The translations under genes were made by a program, and so were the position numbers. Positions 20,663-29,426 of a stretch of DNA of 58,919 nt are shown here, one piece after another. The DNA comes from a virus, in IMG/VR virus record IMGVR_UViG_3300042288_000398, positions 1 to 58,919 of that record; one strand, 5' to 3'. How positions within the stretch are numbered: position 1 is the first letter of the stretch; every line of letters begins with the position of its first letter. A model generated the notes under the pieces. The model did no database searches and was not told the origin of the DNA. It was given only the letters and a program-made list of their open reading frames with translations.

Positions 20663-23600
20663 TTTATTTCCTTTACGTTTAATGTTCCATCATCTAGTTT
20701 TGATAGAACCACCTTACATTTCATACCCTCACGCATTTTTGCTAAAGTCATCTTGTACATTGTTGGAAATGCAATTGCTCTAGTTAAAACTTTGTTCCTG
20801 TCAGAAAGAACTATGTGGCTCATTGTTTTCCCAGCCTTTGTTGTGTATGGGGTAAAATTAACTACAATATATTCATCTTCTTCTAGGTCATATTCTTTTC
20901 TATATAAATAGTCTACAAACATATCGTTAGACGACGGGTCAATTTCTGACACCTTAATGTATCTAGCAATTCTATTATCTCCAACTAAAATAAAATACAT
21001 CTGGCCAACTTCAATTTGAGTTTGTTCATTGTGAAATAGACCAATAGATCCAGTCTCATCGACAATCTCTACTCGTGCCCATCCAGTACCACGCTTGATA
21101 CCCTTTACCATTCCAAACATAACAAATGAACCAAGGTCGTCAAACTCTTCAATCGGCCTAGCCTGAGCCTTTACTCTTGGTGGGATCCCCTCTAAGTTAA
21201 ATGTAGGTATGCCCAGATACTCATAGTAGTTATCTTTTTCATTTCCGTTTCTTAAGTTATCTTTAAATGCTGCTGCTCCAATTGCATTTAGTGAACTTAT
21301 TGCTCTGCTATTTATACCACTGCCTTTAGCAGAAGCAATTGAAATAAAGTGTTCATAGCTCTTATAAGGCCTATGATCAATAATCTTATTTGAAATATTA
21401 TCTGATATAAATTTAACTTCAGAAAGCCCAAAGCGTATAGCGTTGTCTTGAAGAGAAAAATAAAGCTCTGATTCATTGATGTGCGGCAATAAAACTTTTA
21501 ATCCAAGTCTCTTCGACTCAATTAAATATTCCGTCCTAGCATCTTTATCGTTTTCGTTTTTAAGAATCGAAAACATAAACTCAAGTGGGTAATAAAACTT
21601 AAGCCAAGCAGTATAATAACTAAGCATAGAGTAAGCAACAGCATGGGAACGGTTAAAAGAATAACCAGCATGCGCTTCAAAATCGTGCCATAGCGCTTCT
21701 GCTTTTTTCTTAGTAATGTGTTCTGAAGCCCCAGTAACAAACCTATCTTTGAACTGGTCAAATTCTTTTGCATCTTTTTTCTTTCCAATAATCTTGCGGA
21801 CCTTATCAGCCTCTGCCCAAGTCATTCCACCCAAGTGTACGCATGCCTGCATAACTTGCTCTTGATATATAATAACACCATAAGTGTTCTCGGTAAATGG
21901 CTTCATGATTGTGTGCATATAATCTACAGCTTCATTGCCTTGCTTACGCTTGATATAGGCAGCCCCTACGGTATTCATGGCACCTGGCCTTACTAGTGCA
22001 TTAGATGCAACTAGATCTTCAAACTTGTCTGTTCCCATCTTAATAAGAAGGTTAGTGTATGGTGTTGCTTCAGCTTGGAATACTCCCTTAGTAAAGCCTT
22101 CGCTAAGCATCTTGTAAACTTCTGGATCATCAAGAGTTAAATCAGACAGCACTATATCCTTGCCAGTTCTAGATTTTATTGATTTAAGTGTATCTGAAAT
22201 AACGGATAGAGTTTTTAGTCCCAACGCATCTAGCTTGATGAGACCAATATCCGCAACAGTATCCATATCATAGGCAACTACAGGAATTCTTCCTGAAACT
22301 TTATCCTGTGCATCTTCTCTTGATTCAACGGGAGCAAACTTTCTAAGGTCATCTTTAGCTACAACAACTCCAGCTGCATGCACTCCAACAGATCTAATTC
22401 TTCCACGCAATCTATCTGCAAGCCAAACAACTTCTGGGTACTTGGCTCTAAACTCTTTTGTGTTTGGTGAAGAAACAAAGTCTTCAAAGGTGTCAATTGA
22501 TTTCATTGCACGATTAACTTCTTGCAGTGGAACCATAAAAATTCGTGCTGCATCTCGGATTACACCTTTATCTTTAAAATAAGTGTAAGTTGAAATAGAA
22601 GCAACGTGTTTAAATTTTTTCTTAAGGTATTCCTTTACCTCTTTACGACGACGATCTTCAAAGTCTGTATCGATATCTGGAAAGTCATTACGCTCTGGAT
22701 TAATAAATCTAAAAAACAAAAGGTCATATTTAATTGGATCTACATCAGTTATTCCTAATGCGTAACAAACTAAAGATCCTGCGGCAGAGCCACGGCCTGG
22801 ACCCACACGGATATCGTTTGTTTTAGCCCAATCAATCATGTCTGCAATCACTAAAAAATACGATGCAAAACTCTTAGATGCAATAACCGAAAGCTCTTCT
22901 TCTACTCTATCGATATATGCCTGATTATTTGAGAATCCAAGCTTATCTATTCCAGAATATGCCATCTCACGAAGCTTGTCGTCTGCATCTGTTTTTGGAA
23001 CTGGAAGCAGATCAAGTCCTTGATGGAAGTCGTAGTCTTCAATCTTATCTGCAATCTCCATTGTGTTTTCATATATGTCTGTGCGAGAAATTCCAGCAGC
23101 ATTAAAGTCTGCTTCAATCTCTTCTCTAGACTGAATGAAAAGGTTGTAATCCTGAAAAGAAATTCTGCGGTCTGGATATAGATAATTAAATCTTTCCATC
23201 ATGTCTTTAATGTTACGAGACATTTCAAAGTCTGATTCCTTATCAATCTTTGGAGATGTAGAAAGGATAAGTAGCGCTTCTTCTAACACCCTATCTTCTT
23301 CTTTAGCAAAGTGGGCATCTCCTGTTGCCACCGCCTTAATTTTTAATTCATCTGCCAACTCTAAGAGCTTGGCGTTTATTTCTGGCGGGTTGTGAGATTG
23401 AACCTCAATATAAAAATCTTCATTAAAAGTTTGTTTAAAATCTTTGAGTACAAGTTTTGCTTCTGAGAATTCTCCACGCTCAATAGCTTTGCTAATAAGG
23501 CCGTTGAGGCATCCAGACAAAACGATAACACCTTCAGCATATTCTTTTAAAACCTCTCTGTCGATACGTGGCTTGTGATAAAATCCCTCATTCCAAGCAA

Positions 23601-23928
23601 GCTCCTGAAGAATATTAATATTCTCCAACCCCTTTTTATTTTTCGCTAGCAAAATAATATGGTTATAGGCTTGGATAGATTTATCTGTTTTTGAAGATCT
23701 ATCAAACCTATCGGTTGGAGAAATGTACGCCTCAACACCAAGAATCGGCTTAATGCCAATTTCCTTTGCGGCAATCTGCATATCTCTGTGTGACGAGAGA
23801 GTACCATGGTCTGTGATTGCAATCGCAGTCTGCCCAGCATCTAACGCTGCTTGACATAATTCTTTAGGTGAATTTAGTCCATCCATTAATGAATAATAGG
23901 AGTGAACATGTAGGTGTGTAAAACTCAT
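20659..23928 (-). CDS. dnaE: DnaE-type DNA polymerase III alpha subunit
   Basis: 1089 residues from the ATG at 23928, overlapping the preceding stop as TAATG. The PHP domain has HLHVHSYYSLMDG and ITDHGTLS. The C-family polymerase core has GPGRGSAAGSLVCYALGI and the catalytic PDIDTDFEDRRR. The helix-hairpin-helix and OB domains follow (GSFVMFGMVKGIKRG). It is slightly shorter than host DnaE (about 1150) and ends after the OB region, with no obvious beta-clamp or tau-binding tail. It would be the phage replicase. No separate clamp or loader is visible here. Confidence 0.95.
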   Translation of the reverse strand: MSFTHLHVHSYYSLMDGLNSPKELCQAALDAGQTAIAITDHGTLSSHRDMQIAAKEIGIKPILGVEAYISPTDRFDRSSKTDKSIQAYNHIILLAKNKKGLENINILQELAWNEGFYHKPRIDREVLKEYAEGVIVLSGCLNGLISKAIERGEFSEAKLVLKDFKQTFNEDFYIEVQSHNPPEINAKLLELADELKIKAVATGDAHFAKEEDRVLEEALLILSTSPKIDKESDFEMSRNIKDMMERFNYLYPDRRISFQDYNLFIQSREEIEADFNAAGISRTDIYENTMEIADKIEDYDFHQGLDLLPVPKTDADDKLREMAYSGIDKLGFSNNQAYIDRVEEELSVIASKSFASYFLVIADMIDWAKTNDIRVGPGRGSAAGSLVCYALGITDVDPIKYDLLFFRFINPERNDFPDIDTDFEDRRRKEVKEYLKKKFKHVASISTYTYFKDKGVIRDAARIFMVPLQEVNRAMKSIDTFEDFVSSPNTKEFRAKYPEVVWLADRLRGRIRSVGVHAAGVVVAKDDLRKFAPVESREDAQDKVSGRIPVVAYDMDTVADIGLIKLDALGLKTLSVISDTLKSIKSRTGKDIVLSDLTLDDPEVYKMLSEGFTKGVFQAEATPYTNLLIKMGTDKFEDLVASNALVRPGAMNTVGAAYIKRKQGNEAVDYMHTIMKPFTENTYGVIIYQEQVMQACVHLGGMTWAEADKVRKIIGKKKDAKEFDQFKDRFVTGASEHITKKKAEALWHDFEAHAGYSFNRSHAVAYSMLSYYTAWLKFYYPLEFMFSILKNENDKDARTEYLIESKRLGLKVLLPHINESELYFSLQDNAIRFGLSEVKFISDNISNKIIDHRPYKSYEHFISIASAKGSGINSRAISSLNAIGAAAFKDNLRNGNEKDNYYEYLGIPTFNLEGIPPRVKAQARPIEEFDDLGSFVMFGMVKGIKRGTGWARVEIVDETGSIGLFHNEQTQIEVGQMYFILVGDNRIARYIKVSEIDPSSNDMFVDYLYRKEYDLEEDEYIVVNFTPYTTKAGKTMSHIVLSDRNKVLTRAIAFPTMYKMTLAKMREGMKCKVVLSKLDDGTLNVKEIK

Positions 23929-24134
23929 TAGTATCCGCCACAACATTCATTTCTAGTATGATAAAGTCTAATCTTTGTCAATGTTTTTTTATTTGGTGCG
24001 TAAAGATCTTCTTTGCAACAACCACATTTCATATGCCATTCTTTAGCAAAGAAATCGTAGACAGCGCCTACATAATTTTTGTACTTGTTATATACAAAAG
24101 TTTCAAACGGGTCTGGTATTTCGTAAGAAATCAT
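23928..24134 (-). CDS. small Cys-rich protein upstream of the polymerase
   Basis: 68 residues with CGCC (about 37-40) and CC near the C-terminus (NECCGGY), suggesting one zinc site. Aromatic-rich N-terminus (FVYNKYKNYVGAVYDFF). Its stop overlaps the DnaE start. A promoter with the leaderless layout precedes it, so this gene leads the polymerase message. Confidence 0.7.
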   Translation of the reverse strand: MISYEIPDPFETFVYNKYKNYVGAVYDFFAKEWHMKCGCCKEDLYAPNKKTLTKIRLYHTRNECCGGY

Positions 24135-24140
24135 ATTGCT

Positions 24141-24169
24141 ATTTTACTAAATAATGCAGGGGCAGTCAA
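24141..24169 (-). promoter_or_regulatory. promoter for the polymerase operon, leaderless layout
   Basis: -35 TTGACT (24169-24164), a 17-base spacer and -10 TAAAAT (24146-24141), then six bases to the ATG at 24134. The -35 lies across the loop of the hairpin at 24157-24182, so terminator and promoter overlap. Confidence 0.7.
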
Positions 24170-24182
24170 TAGACTGCCCCTG
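24157..24182 (-). terminator. hairpin after the ssDNA-binding protein gene
   Basis: Perfect 11-base arms caggggcagtc and gactgcccctg around a four-base loop, 11 bases past the stop at 24194. GC-rich, no U-run after it on the minus strand; actinobacterial terminators often lack one. The next promoter's -35 lies inside it. Confidence 0.7.
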
Positions 24183-24193
24183 ACAATAAATAG

Positions 24194-24871
24194 TTACCAG
24201 ACTAGGCTGCTGTCTGAGTCTGAAGAAGACGAAGACTCTTGACTTCCGCCTTCTCCGTTAAAGAACGCTTCTTGCTCTGTGTATGGCAGGTCACGGATTG
24301 CAGTTGTTTCTAAATCGTACAACTCAAGTGCTGATGAGTCGAATGGTGTTTCATCCTTAGCTAAAGGAATGATTGTGTAGCTTGTGTCTGTCTTAGTTCC
24401 AGTACGCTTAATGCGCCACATAAGATTTGTAATTGAGCCCATTTCTCCAGCATACTCAATTAGGGTTGGAGTAATAGTCTTTCCACTTGAACCCTGAGAA
24501 AGAATAGCTACGTAAGGCTCTTCTTTCCCGTCATCAATTAAGACATTCATGTAAAGTCTTGAACGACCCTTCCAGCCCGCCTTATAATCTTTGCGGTGTT
24601 GTTCGCAACCGTAGCATTTGCCTTGATCTTCCATTGAGCAAAGTGCCTTGCGCTTGTAATCTTTAGGGTTAGTGTGCTCTACGGCAATAAATCCCAAACC
24701 TTTTGACTCGTCATATGTAGGTGAGTCTGGGTCAAGCTCTTGCAAGAAACGAACCTTTACGCTCTCTGCATCTTCTAGCTTTGCCCAACGTGCTTTTGTT
24801 CCATCGCTTTCGCTATACGAAGGCTTATCCATTACTTGATTTAATCCTTTTAGTCCTTTTACAATACCCAC
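24194..24871 (-). CDS. gp32-like single-stranded DNA-binding protein
   Basis: 225 residues from a GTG at 24871 with GAGGA five bases upstream. A basic N-terminal region (KGLKGLNQVM) and an OB-like core follow. CSMEDQGKCYGCEQH gives a zinc-type Cys cluster as in T4 gp32-family proteins. The C-terminal acidic Ser/Asp tail ends in W, like the protein-interaction tails of SSBs. It would coat ssDNA and recruit the helicase, polymerase and RecA encoded nearby. Confidence 0.75.
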   Translation of the reverse strand: MGIVKGLKGLNQVMDKPSYSESDGTKARWAKLEDAESVKVRFLQELDPDSPTYDESKGLGFIAVEHTNPKDYKRKALCSMEDQGKCYGCEQHRKDYKAGWKGRSRLYMNVLIDDGKEEPYVAILSQGSSGKTITPTLIEYAGEMGSITNLMWRIKRTGTKTDTSYTIIPLAKDETPFDSSALELYDLETTAIRDLPYTEQEAFFNGEGGSQESSSSSDSDSSLVW

Positions 24872-24920
24872 CTGTATCCTCTTTTCTTATAGTTGATGGT
24901 ATAGATCCATCTGTCTGTTT

Positions 24921-24949
24921 AGTATATCATATCCAAGAACGATATTCAA
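24921..24949 (-). promoter_or_regulatory. candidate promoter for the ssDNA-binding protein gene
   Basis: -35 TTGAAT (24949-24944), a 17-base spacer and -10 TATACT (24926-24921), giving a leader of about 45 bases. The hexamers overlap the end of the primase gene. Confidence 0.5.
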
Positions 24950-25922
24950 TATCTGATACTGAATTTTTTACGCATGCTTTTATTTCTTCTTCAGTTAAAT
25001 CACCAGCATCTTTGGCTTTATTTGGATAAATTTCTTTATACCCAAATGAGGCCCAAGAAATATCTTTATTCCGTAACTTAGATGATATAGACCTGCCTAG
25101 TTCTCTTCCAGCCTCATCTGCATCTGTCATTATAATTATCTTGTTAAAGTATCTATTCAATAAAGACTGCTGTTCATTTGAGAGAAATCCTCCTAGCGTA
25201 GCAACAACGTTAGGAAATCCAGCCTGATGAATTCTTATTGCATCAAAATTAGATTCACATACTATTACCTGCTGGCCAATTTTTTTAGCCCTATGAATAT
25301 TAAAAAGTGTTTTGCTCTTTGGCAAGTTGGTACTATTTTTAAAAGTCTTTCCCTCAATAGATCTTCCAACTATACCAATAGGGATTGCATCTGGGCTATG
25401 AACAGGAGTGACTACCATATTCATTGATGAAGAATATCCAAGATTAAAATGTTTCATAGAGTCTATGTTAATTCCTCTAGACTCAAGGTAGCTTCTAGCA
25501 ATAGCACTGGATCCGAGATCTGAGTGAAGTCTATCTAGTGTCTCTTGAGAAAATTCTTGAAACACTGGCTTGTCAGAAAGTATATCTTCCATCATCTCGT
25601 CAAAATTATTAAGTGCTTCTGTTTCTTTATTTGCAATTAACCTTAGTGATTGAAAATCATTCTTGTGCATGGTTCTCTTAATTAATTCAATTAGTGTTCC
25701 AGTTTCTCCGCATGCTGGATTAAAGCAAATAAATGCACCAGATGTTTGACTTACGCTAAAGCTAGATGTATGTCTGTTGGAATGAAATGGGCAGTAGCAT
25801 AGGAAGTCATTACCTGTCTCACCAACAATGTTCAATCCAATTTCTTTTAGGATTGATTTGATATGACTTGGGGCATATTCCGTGGTATCAATTTGCTTTG
25901 AGTTATACCCTCTGATTGCCAT
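24927..25922 (-). CDS. DnaG-like primase
   Basis: 331 residues from the ATG at 25922, preceded by a purine-rich GAGGAAGG; a start at 25973 would lengthen the overlap with the preceding gene. The N-terminal zinc-binding domain has CYCPFH and CFNPACG of the CHC2 type. The TOPRIM domain has VIVCESNFDAIR and IIIMTDADEAG. The helicase-interaction C-terminal domain of host DnaG is largely absent. It synthesises RNA primers and works with the DnaB-like helicase encoded just upstream. Confidence 0.92.
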   Translation of the reverse strand: MAIRGYNSKQIDTTEYAPSHIKSILKEIGLNIVGETGNDFLCYCPFHSNRHTSSFSVSQTSGAFICFNPACGETGTLIELIKRTMHKNDFQSLRLIANKETEALNNFDEMMEDILSDKPVFQEFSQETLDRLHSDLGSSAIARSYLESRGINIDSMKHFNLGYSSSMNMVVTPVHSPDAIPIGIVGRSIEGKTFKNSTNLPKSKTLFNIHRAKKIGQQVIVCESNFDAIRIHQAGFPNVVATLGGFLSNEQQSLLNRYFNKIIIMTDADEAGRELGRSISSKLRNKDISWASFGYKEIYPNKAKDAGDLTEEEIKACVKNSVSDIEYRSWI

Positions 25923-26149
25923 GCCTTCCTCTTTCCTACATATACGCCATGGAGTGTCATTAGGAACTTCCATGTTTCACCAGTAAATTCAATTGAAAAT
26001 GCTGGGTCTATATCTAAAACTCTTACGTAACCTTTGCCACGCATGTCCTGTATAAGAAGATTTTCATATTGTGGTTTTAGACTTATGAGCTGTGCGTTGT
26101 CATAAAACTCAACTTCAATCTGAAATCTTTTAATTCTTTTGTGCGTCAT
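25847..26149 (-). CDS. small replication-module protein, unknown
   Basis: About 100 residues from the ATG at 26149, overlapping the helicase end by 20 bases and the primase start by 76. Beta-rich first half (RFQIEVEFYDNAQLISL, GYVRVLDIDP) and a basic tail. No family is recognised. The long overlap with the primase is unusual, but both frames read as normal protein sequence. Confidence 0.6.
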   Translation of the reverse strand: MTHKRIKRFQIEVEFYDNAQLISLKPQYENLLIQDMRGKGYVRVLDIDPAFSIEFTGETWKFLMTLHGVYVGKRKAWQSEGITQSKLIPRNMPQVISNQS

Positions 26150-27377
26150 TTTCAAACGGGTTTTCGTAAATCTCCTTAACGATACCTCTATTGATATCCC
26201 AGTCTAAGAATACTCCAAAGTCGTGGCCGTGTCTATTCTTTCTAGATACAACCTCGATCATATCCGTGCCCTTGTACTTATGAATAGCCATAGCCATATC
26301 AGCATCGTATTCAATTGCTTTTGACCATGCCACTTGACTCATCATTGGCGGATTATCCTGATCTGTAATATCATCTGCAGTTGCAGCAGTAATATCAATA
26401 ATAGGAATATTATTTCTGACCGCCAAGTTTTTAAACTCACGAGAGATATTCATATTACGCTCAGTAGGAGCTTTTGAATTATTATTGTCTGTAAACAACT
26501 GGTGATAATCTAAGATAACAATGTCTGGCTTATGCTGATCAATCTTTGCCTGAATAGCATTGGGAGTTACATTACCAGAGCCTTCATTAGAAACTAGAAT
26601 AAACTTGTTCTTGTCCGCAAACTTTTTGCCAGACCAACTTCTGAAATCATCAATGTTAATATCTCCCTTTGCAAAGTCACTGGCTTTAAATAAACCAGAC
26701 CCAAGCATAGTATAAATTCTGTCACGCATATTTTCTGGTGTCATTTCAAGAGAGACAATCATGGGCTTAAATCCCTGCTCCCAGGCCTTACAGGCTAGGT
26801 AAGAGGTGAACCATGTCTTACCCTTTCCTGGCCAGCCAATAGCGACTATAAGGTGCCCTGGAGCCATTCCAGTGGGGTATGCAAGGTCGATTGACTGAAA
26901 GCCAGTCTTAATCCCTGGAGATCCCCCCATCTCGGCTGTACGGACCTTCAGGGCCTCTAAATGCTTAATTGCGTTATCAGCATCTGTCACATCTAAGTCA
27001 CGGACATTATTAGTATATTTATTTAAGCTAGCAAGCTGTGACTGCAATTCGTTAATAACTCTGGAAGCAACATCTTCTTTTAGCATTGATCCACCACGAA
27101 TTAAAATGCTCTTTAGCTTGCTAGATAAAAATTCATTCTTAAGATTATCTAAATAGTAGGCAGTCTCAGCTGTTACATTTAGGTCTGGCTCGAAGTCTTT
27201 GAACTTCTCTTGCAGTATTCCTACTTCTGGAATACCCTTAAATTTGCTGTAATATGACTTTAAGCCTTCCCAAACATCTCCGTGTGAAGTAAATAGCTCA
27301 TCTACATTTTCAGCCATAACAACGCTGATGTCTTTATTCTTACAGATAGCAGAAATTAATGTTGCTTCGGTATTCAT
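26130..27377 (-). CDS. DnaB-like replicative helicase
   Basis: 415 residues. A short N-terminal helical domain (about 1-120) precedes a RecA-fold motor. Walker A is GWPGKGKTW (181-189), the VSLEMTPENMRDR segment matches motif H1a, and Walker B is IVILDYHQL. The C-terminal arginine-finger region contains VVSRKNRHG. It unwinds DNA 5' to 3' as a hexamer and couples to the primase. It overlaps neighbours on both sides by a few bases. Confidence 0.93.
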   Translation of the reverse strand: MNTEATLISAICKNKDISVVMAENVDELFTSHGDVWEGLKSYYSKFKGIPEVGILQEKFKDFEPDLNVTAETAYYLDNLKNEFLSSKLKSILIRGGSMLKEDVASRVINELQSQLASLNKYTNNVRDLDVTDADNAIKHLEALKVRTAEMGGSPGIKTGFQSIDLAYPTGMAPGHLIVAIGWPGKGKTWFTSYLACKAWEQGFKPMIVSLEMTPENMRDRIYTMLGSGLFKASDFAKGDINIDDFRSWSGKKFADKNKFILVSNEGSGNVTPNAIQAKIDQHKPDIVILDYHQLFTDNNNSKAPTERNMNISREFKNLAVRNNIPIIDITAATADDITDQDNPPMMSQVAWSKAIEYDADMAMAIHKYKGTDMIEVVSRKNRHGHDFGVFLDWDINRGIVKEIYENPFENDAQKN

Positions 27378-27694
27378 AGTCCGCCTTCCTCCACCATCTT
27401 CTTGGTATTCTCTCTCAATAAACGACGTGTCTCGATATCTTTTTGCAATTCAATTCTGGTTTGTTCCATTTTGTCAAAGTTATAATAGAAGAACTGCAAT
27501 GGGTGACCAAACTTTTCTAAAGAAAAATAATAGTTCATTAGATCAATTGCCTTATCCATTCCAACGCTATCTATGACATCTTGCATGGCCCACTTTTCTC
27601 TAAACTTATTTATGGTTGCAGGCTTCTTATACTTTTCAGTGTAAAGGTTTTGGTAAAGACTCATCAAAACATATGGCTCTTTATTATTTGCCAT
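27374..27694 (-). CDS. possible helicase-loading or replication accessory protein
   Basis: 106 residues, helical, basic at the N-terminus, with KPATINKFREKWAMQDVIDSVGMDKAIDLMNYYFSL. The order (small helical protein just before DnaB helicase) fits a loader or accessory, and helical DnaD-like proteins have similar length. No signature settles it. It overlaps the helicase ATG by four bases. Confidence 0.5.
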   Translation of the reverse strand: MANNKEPYVLMSLYQNLYTEKYKKPATINKFREKWAMQDVIDSVGMDKAIDLMNYYFSLEKFGHPLQFFYYNFDKMEQTRIELQKDIETRRLLRENTKKMVEEGGL

Positions 27695-27887
27695 TCTTAA
27701 GCTCTTCTTCTACCTCAGCAGTTTTTTGAATTAACTTTCCCTCAACAAATGCGTAAACTCTTTCTGTGGCAGCATCGACTGTCTCTCCCTGCCTAACATC
27801 ATCTTCAACCCCTACGCCAATTTTAATGCTCTCGTAGTTACCTAGATTTCTGGTAAAAGAAAGATCCACCTTGACCCTTGTTGTCAT
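27684..27887 (-). CDS. conserved small phage protein, unknown
   Basis: 67 residues beginning MTTRVKVDLSFTRNLGNYESIKI, with an acidic middle (GVEDDVRQGE) and a helical end (AFVEGKLIQKTAEVEEELK). I recognise the RNLGNYESIKI pattern as one that recurs in phage replication clusters, without assigned function. Its ATG overlaps the stop of the zinc finger gene (ATGA). Confidence 0.7.
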   Translation of the reverse strand: MTTRVKVDLSFTRNLGNYESIKIGVGVEDDVRQGETVDAATERVYAFVEGKLIQKTAEVEEELKNGK

Positions 27888-27994
27888 TTGTTGTGCTCCT
27901 TAATATGTCTATTCAATGTAAAGTGTGCAAAACCAGATCTTACCTCTATGTCTTTTTTACATATAGGACAAAAAATAGTTCTGTTGCTTGCCAT
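27884..27994 (-). CDS. single C2H2-type zinc finger microprotein (36 aa)
   Basis: ATG at 27994 overlaps the stop of the preceding gene (TAATG) and its TGA overlaps the next ATG. The product MASNRTIFCPICKKDIE has CPIC, and FTLNRHIKEHNK supplies two His four residues apart: a complete C2H2 finger and little else. It may bind nucleic acid or protein. The double overlap makes a chance frame unlikely. Confidence 0.7.
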   Translation of the reverse strand: MASNRTIFCPICKKDIEVRSGFAHFTLNRHIKEHNK

Positions 27995-28476
27995 TAATCC
28001 GCCTTCCAAACTGGTACGAACCCGCTATCTGTCTTAGTATACAATACAAAGCTGTGTTTGAGAAGAGCCAATAATTCTGCCTTTGATGGCATATTATTAG
28101 AATGACCAGAGTCTAAAATATATTGATGTAAATCTAATATATCTTCTTCGCTAAACATATACTTAGACCAGCCTTCTTTAGAAAGGCTTCCTATTGGATA
28201 TATTTTTTGAGGTGTCTTAATCTTTTCCTCTAATATATAATCCTGTATTGTCACTCTGTGCTTATTCAACATCTCTGCAACTTGTACAACGCTGTATGCG
28301 TTGCCCATATGCTTATTGACTTCTGAGTAAGGATACAGAACCCGTTTTGCATCTGGATAGCACCAAGCAATTACTTGGTCTTTGGCTCTTGATGAGCTAA
28401 TGACCTTATGTATTTTCCCGTTTAAGAAGAAATACCGTATCGCTTTAATTGATCTTCCTCTATCTTTTCCAGCCAT
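27994..28476 (-). CDS. DNA-binding protein with MerR-like helix-turn-helix
   Basis: 160 residues. The N-terminal beta segment (YFFLNGKIHKVISSSRAKDQVIAWCYPD) is followed by an excisionase/MerR-like HTH (YSVVQVAEMLNKHRVTIQDYILEEKI) and a helical C-terminus. It may regulate the replication operon or bind an origin. The ATG at 28476 gives a 55-base overlap with the preceding gene; a shorter start is possible but no ribosome site decides it. Confidence 0.65.
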   Translation of the reverse strand: MAGKDRGRSIKAIRYFFLNGKIHKVISSSRAKDQVIAWCYPDAKRVLYPYSEVNKHMGNAYSVVQVAEMLNKHRVTIQDYILEEKIKTPQKIYPIGSLSKEGWSKYMFSEEDILDLHQYILDSGHSNNMPSKAELLALLKHSFVLYTKTDSGFVPVWKAD

Positions 28477-28610
28477 TTGCCCAACTTGTTTGTATTTTTA
28501 TTCATCATCCAGCGCTTGCCGCACATGATGCAAAACAATTCCATATGTAGCTTCTGAGAAAAAACTCTATCTATAAATACTCTTCCGTTACATTTATTAC
28601 ATGTTATCAT
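28422..28610 (-). CDS. small zinc-ribbon protein
   Basis: 62 residues from the ATG at 28610 overlapping the phosphoesterase stop as ATGA. CNKC and CIMC pairs form one zinc site; a basic helical tail (KLGKWLEKIEEDQLKRYG) follows. No family is recognised. Confidence 0.75.
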   Translation of the reverse strand: MITCNKCNGRVFIDRVFSQKLHMELFCIMCGKRWMMNKNTNKLGKWLEKIEEDQLKRYGISS

Positions 28611-29407
28611 ACTTGAAATAACTTTCCATCCACAACGCATGAGTAATCTGGTGAAACATGTATCATTTGAATATGAGGATAATCATTAACAATATGTGCG
28701 ATGGCAAATCCTTTTTGCCAATCGTGATGTTGAGTGTACTTCATTCCTGGACCCTTTTCATCACACATGTGACCAATTTCATATCCACGAAGAGTTTCTC
28801 CCTCTCCATTATTTCTAAGCTCATAAGTTACCATATGGGAAGCAATTCTATGAGAGTGCCCACGAATCAAAGATACCTGCATATCTTCCATGTCTTTTCT
28901 AGCGGATCCAGTTGCTGCAATTGAAAGACCATGATGAACGTGAATATCTCCGAAGCGGCGTTTAGGAAGCTCGTCATAATAAATATATTCATATCCAAGT
29001 GAGTCTAGAGACCACAGAGCCTCTGGAGTTACTTCATTAATATAATCTGGAAGCTTAGCATCAACATAATTAAAGATACGTATATCGTGATTGCCTAAAG
29101 CAGAAAATAGCTGGGCGTTAGGAAGCATCTCTCTTGTCTTAGCATAAAAATCTCTAGCGCCTTTTGCCTCATGTCTCATCATCGGCACGATTAAATCTCT
29201 ACTATCATTCTTGTGAAGTTGCATAAACTCTGCTGAGCGGCCTTCTGTATACTTGCTATAACATGCTTGATCATCTGTATCACCAAGGTAGTCAACGACA
29301 TCTGGCTTAAACCATTTCATTACCTTAAACCAAAGCTCGATCATCTTGTCATCTTGATAAGGGAATTGCTGGTCCGAAGATAGCATCCACTTTAAATCGT
29401 TTGTCAT
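28607..29407 (-). CDS. calcineurin-like metallophosphoesterase
   Basis: 266 residues. Metal-binding blocks: SDQQ (D12; the usual DxH has Gln in place of His), YLGDTDD (42-46), ALGNHDIR (N106/H107), VHHG and RGHSHR. The substitution of the first His may change metal use. The family includes nucleases and phosphodiesterases; phage relatives often sit in replication clusters. The leader contains a perfect 22-base palindrome and a strong promoter. Confidence 0.85.
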   Translation of the reverse strand: MTNDLKWMLSSDQQFPYQDDKMIELWFKVMKWFKPDVVDYLGDTDDQACYSKYTEGRSAEFMQLHKNDSRDLIVPMMRHEAKGARDFYAKTREMLPNAQLFSALGNHDIRIFNYVDAKLPDYINEVTPEALWSLDSLGYEYIYYDELPKRRFGDIHVHHGLSIAATGSARKDMEDMQVSLIRGHSHRIASHMVTYELRNNGEGETLRGYEIGHMCDEKGPGMKYTQHHDWQKGFAIAHIVNDYPHIQMIHVSPDYSCVVDGKLFQV

Positions 29408-29426
29408 TATTTACCCTAATGTTAGT

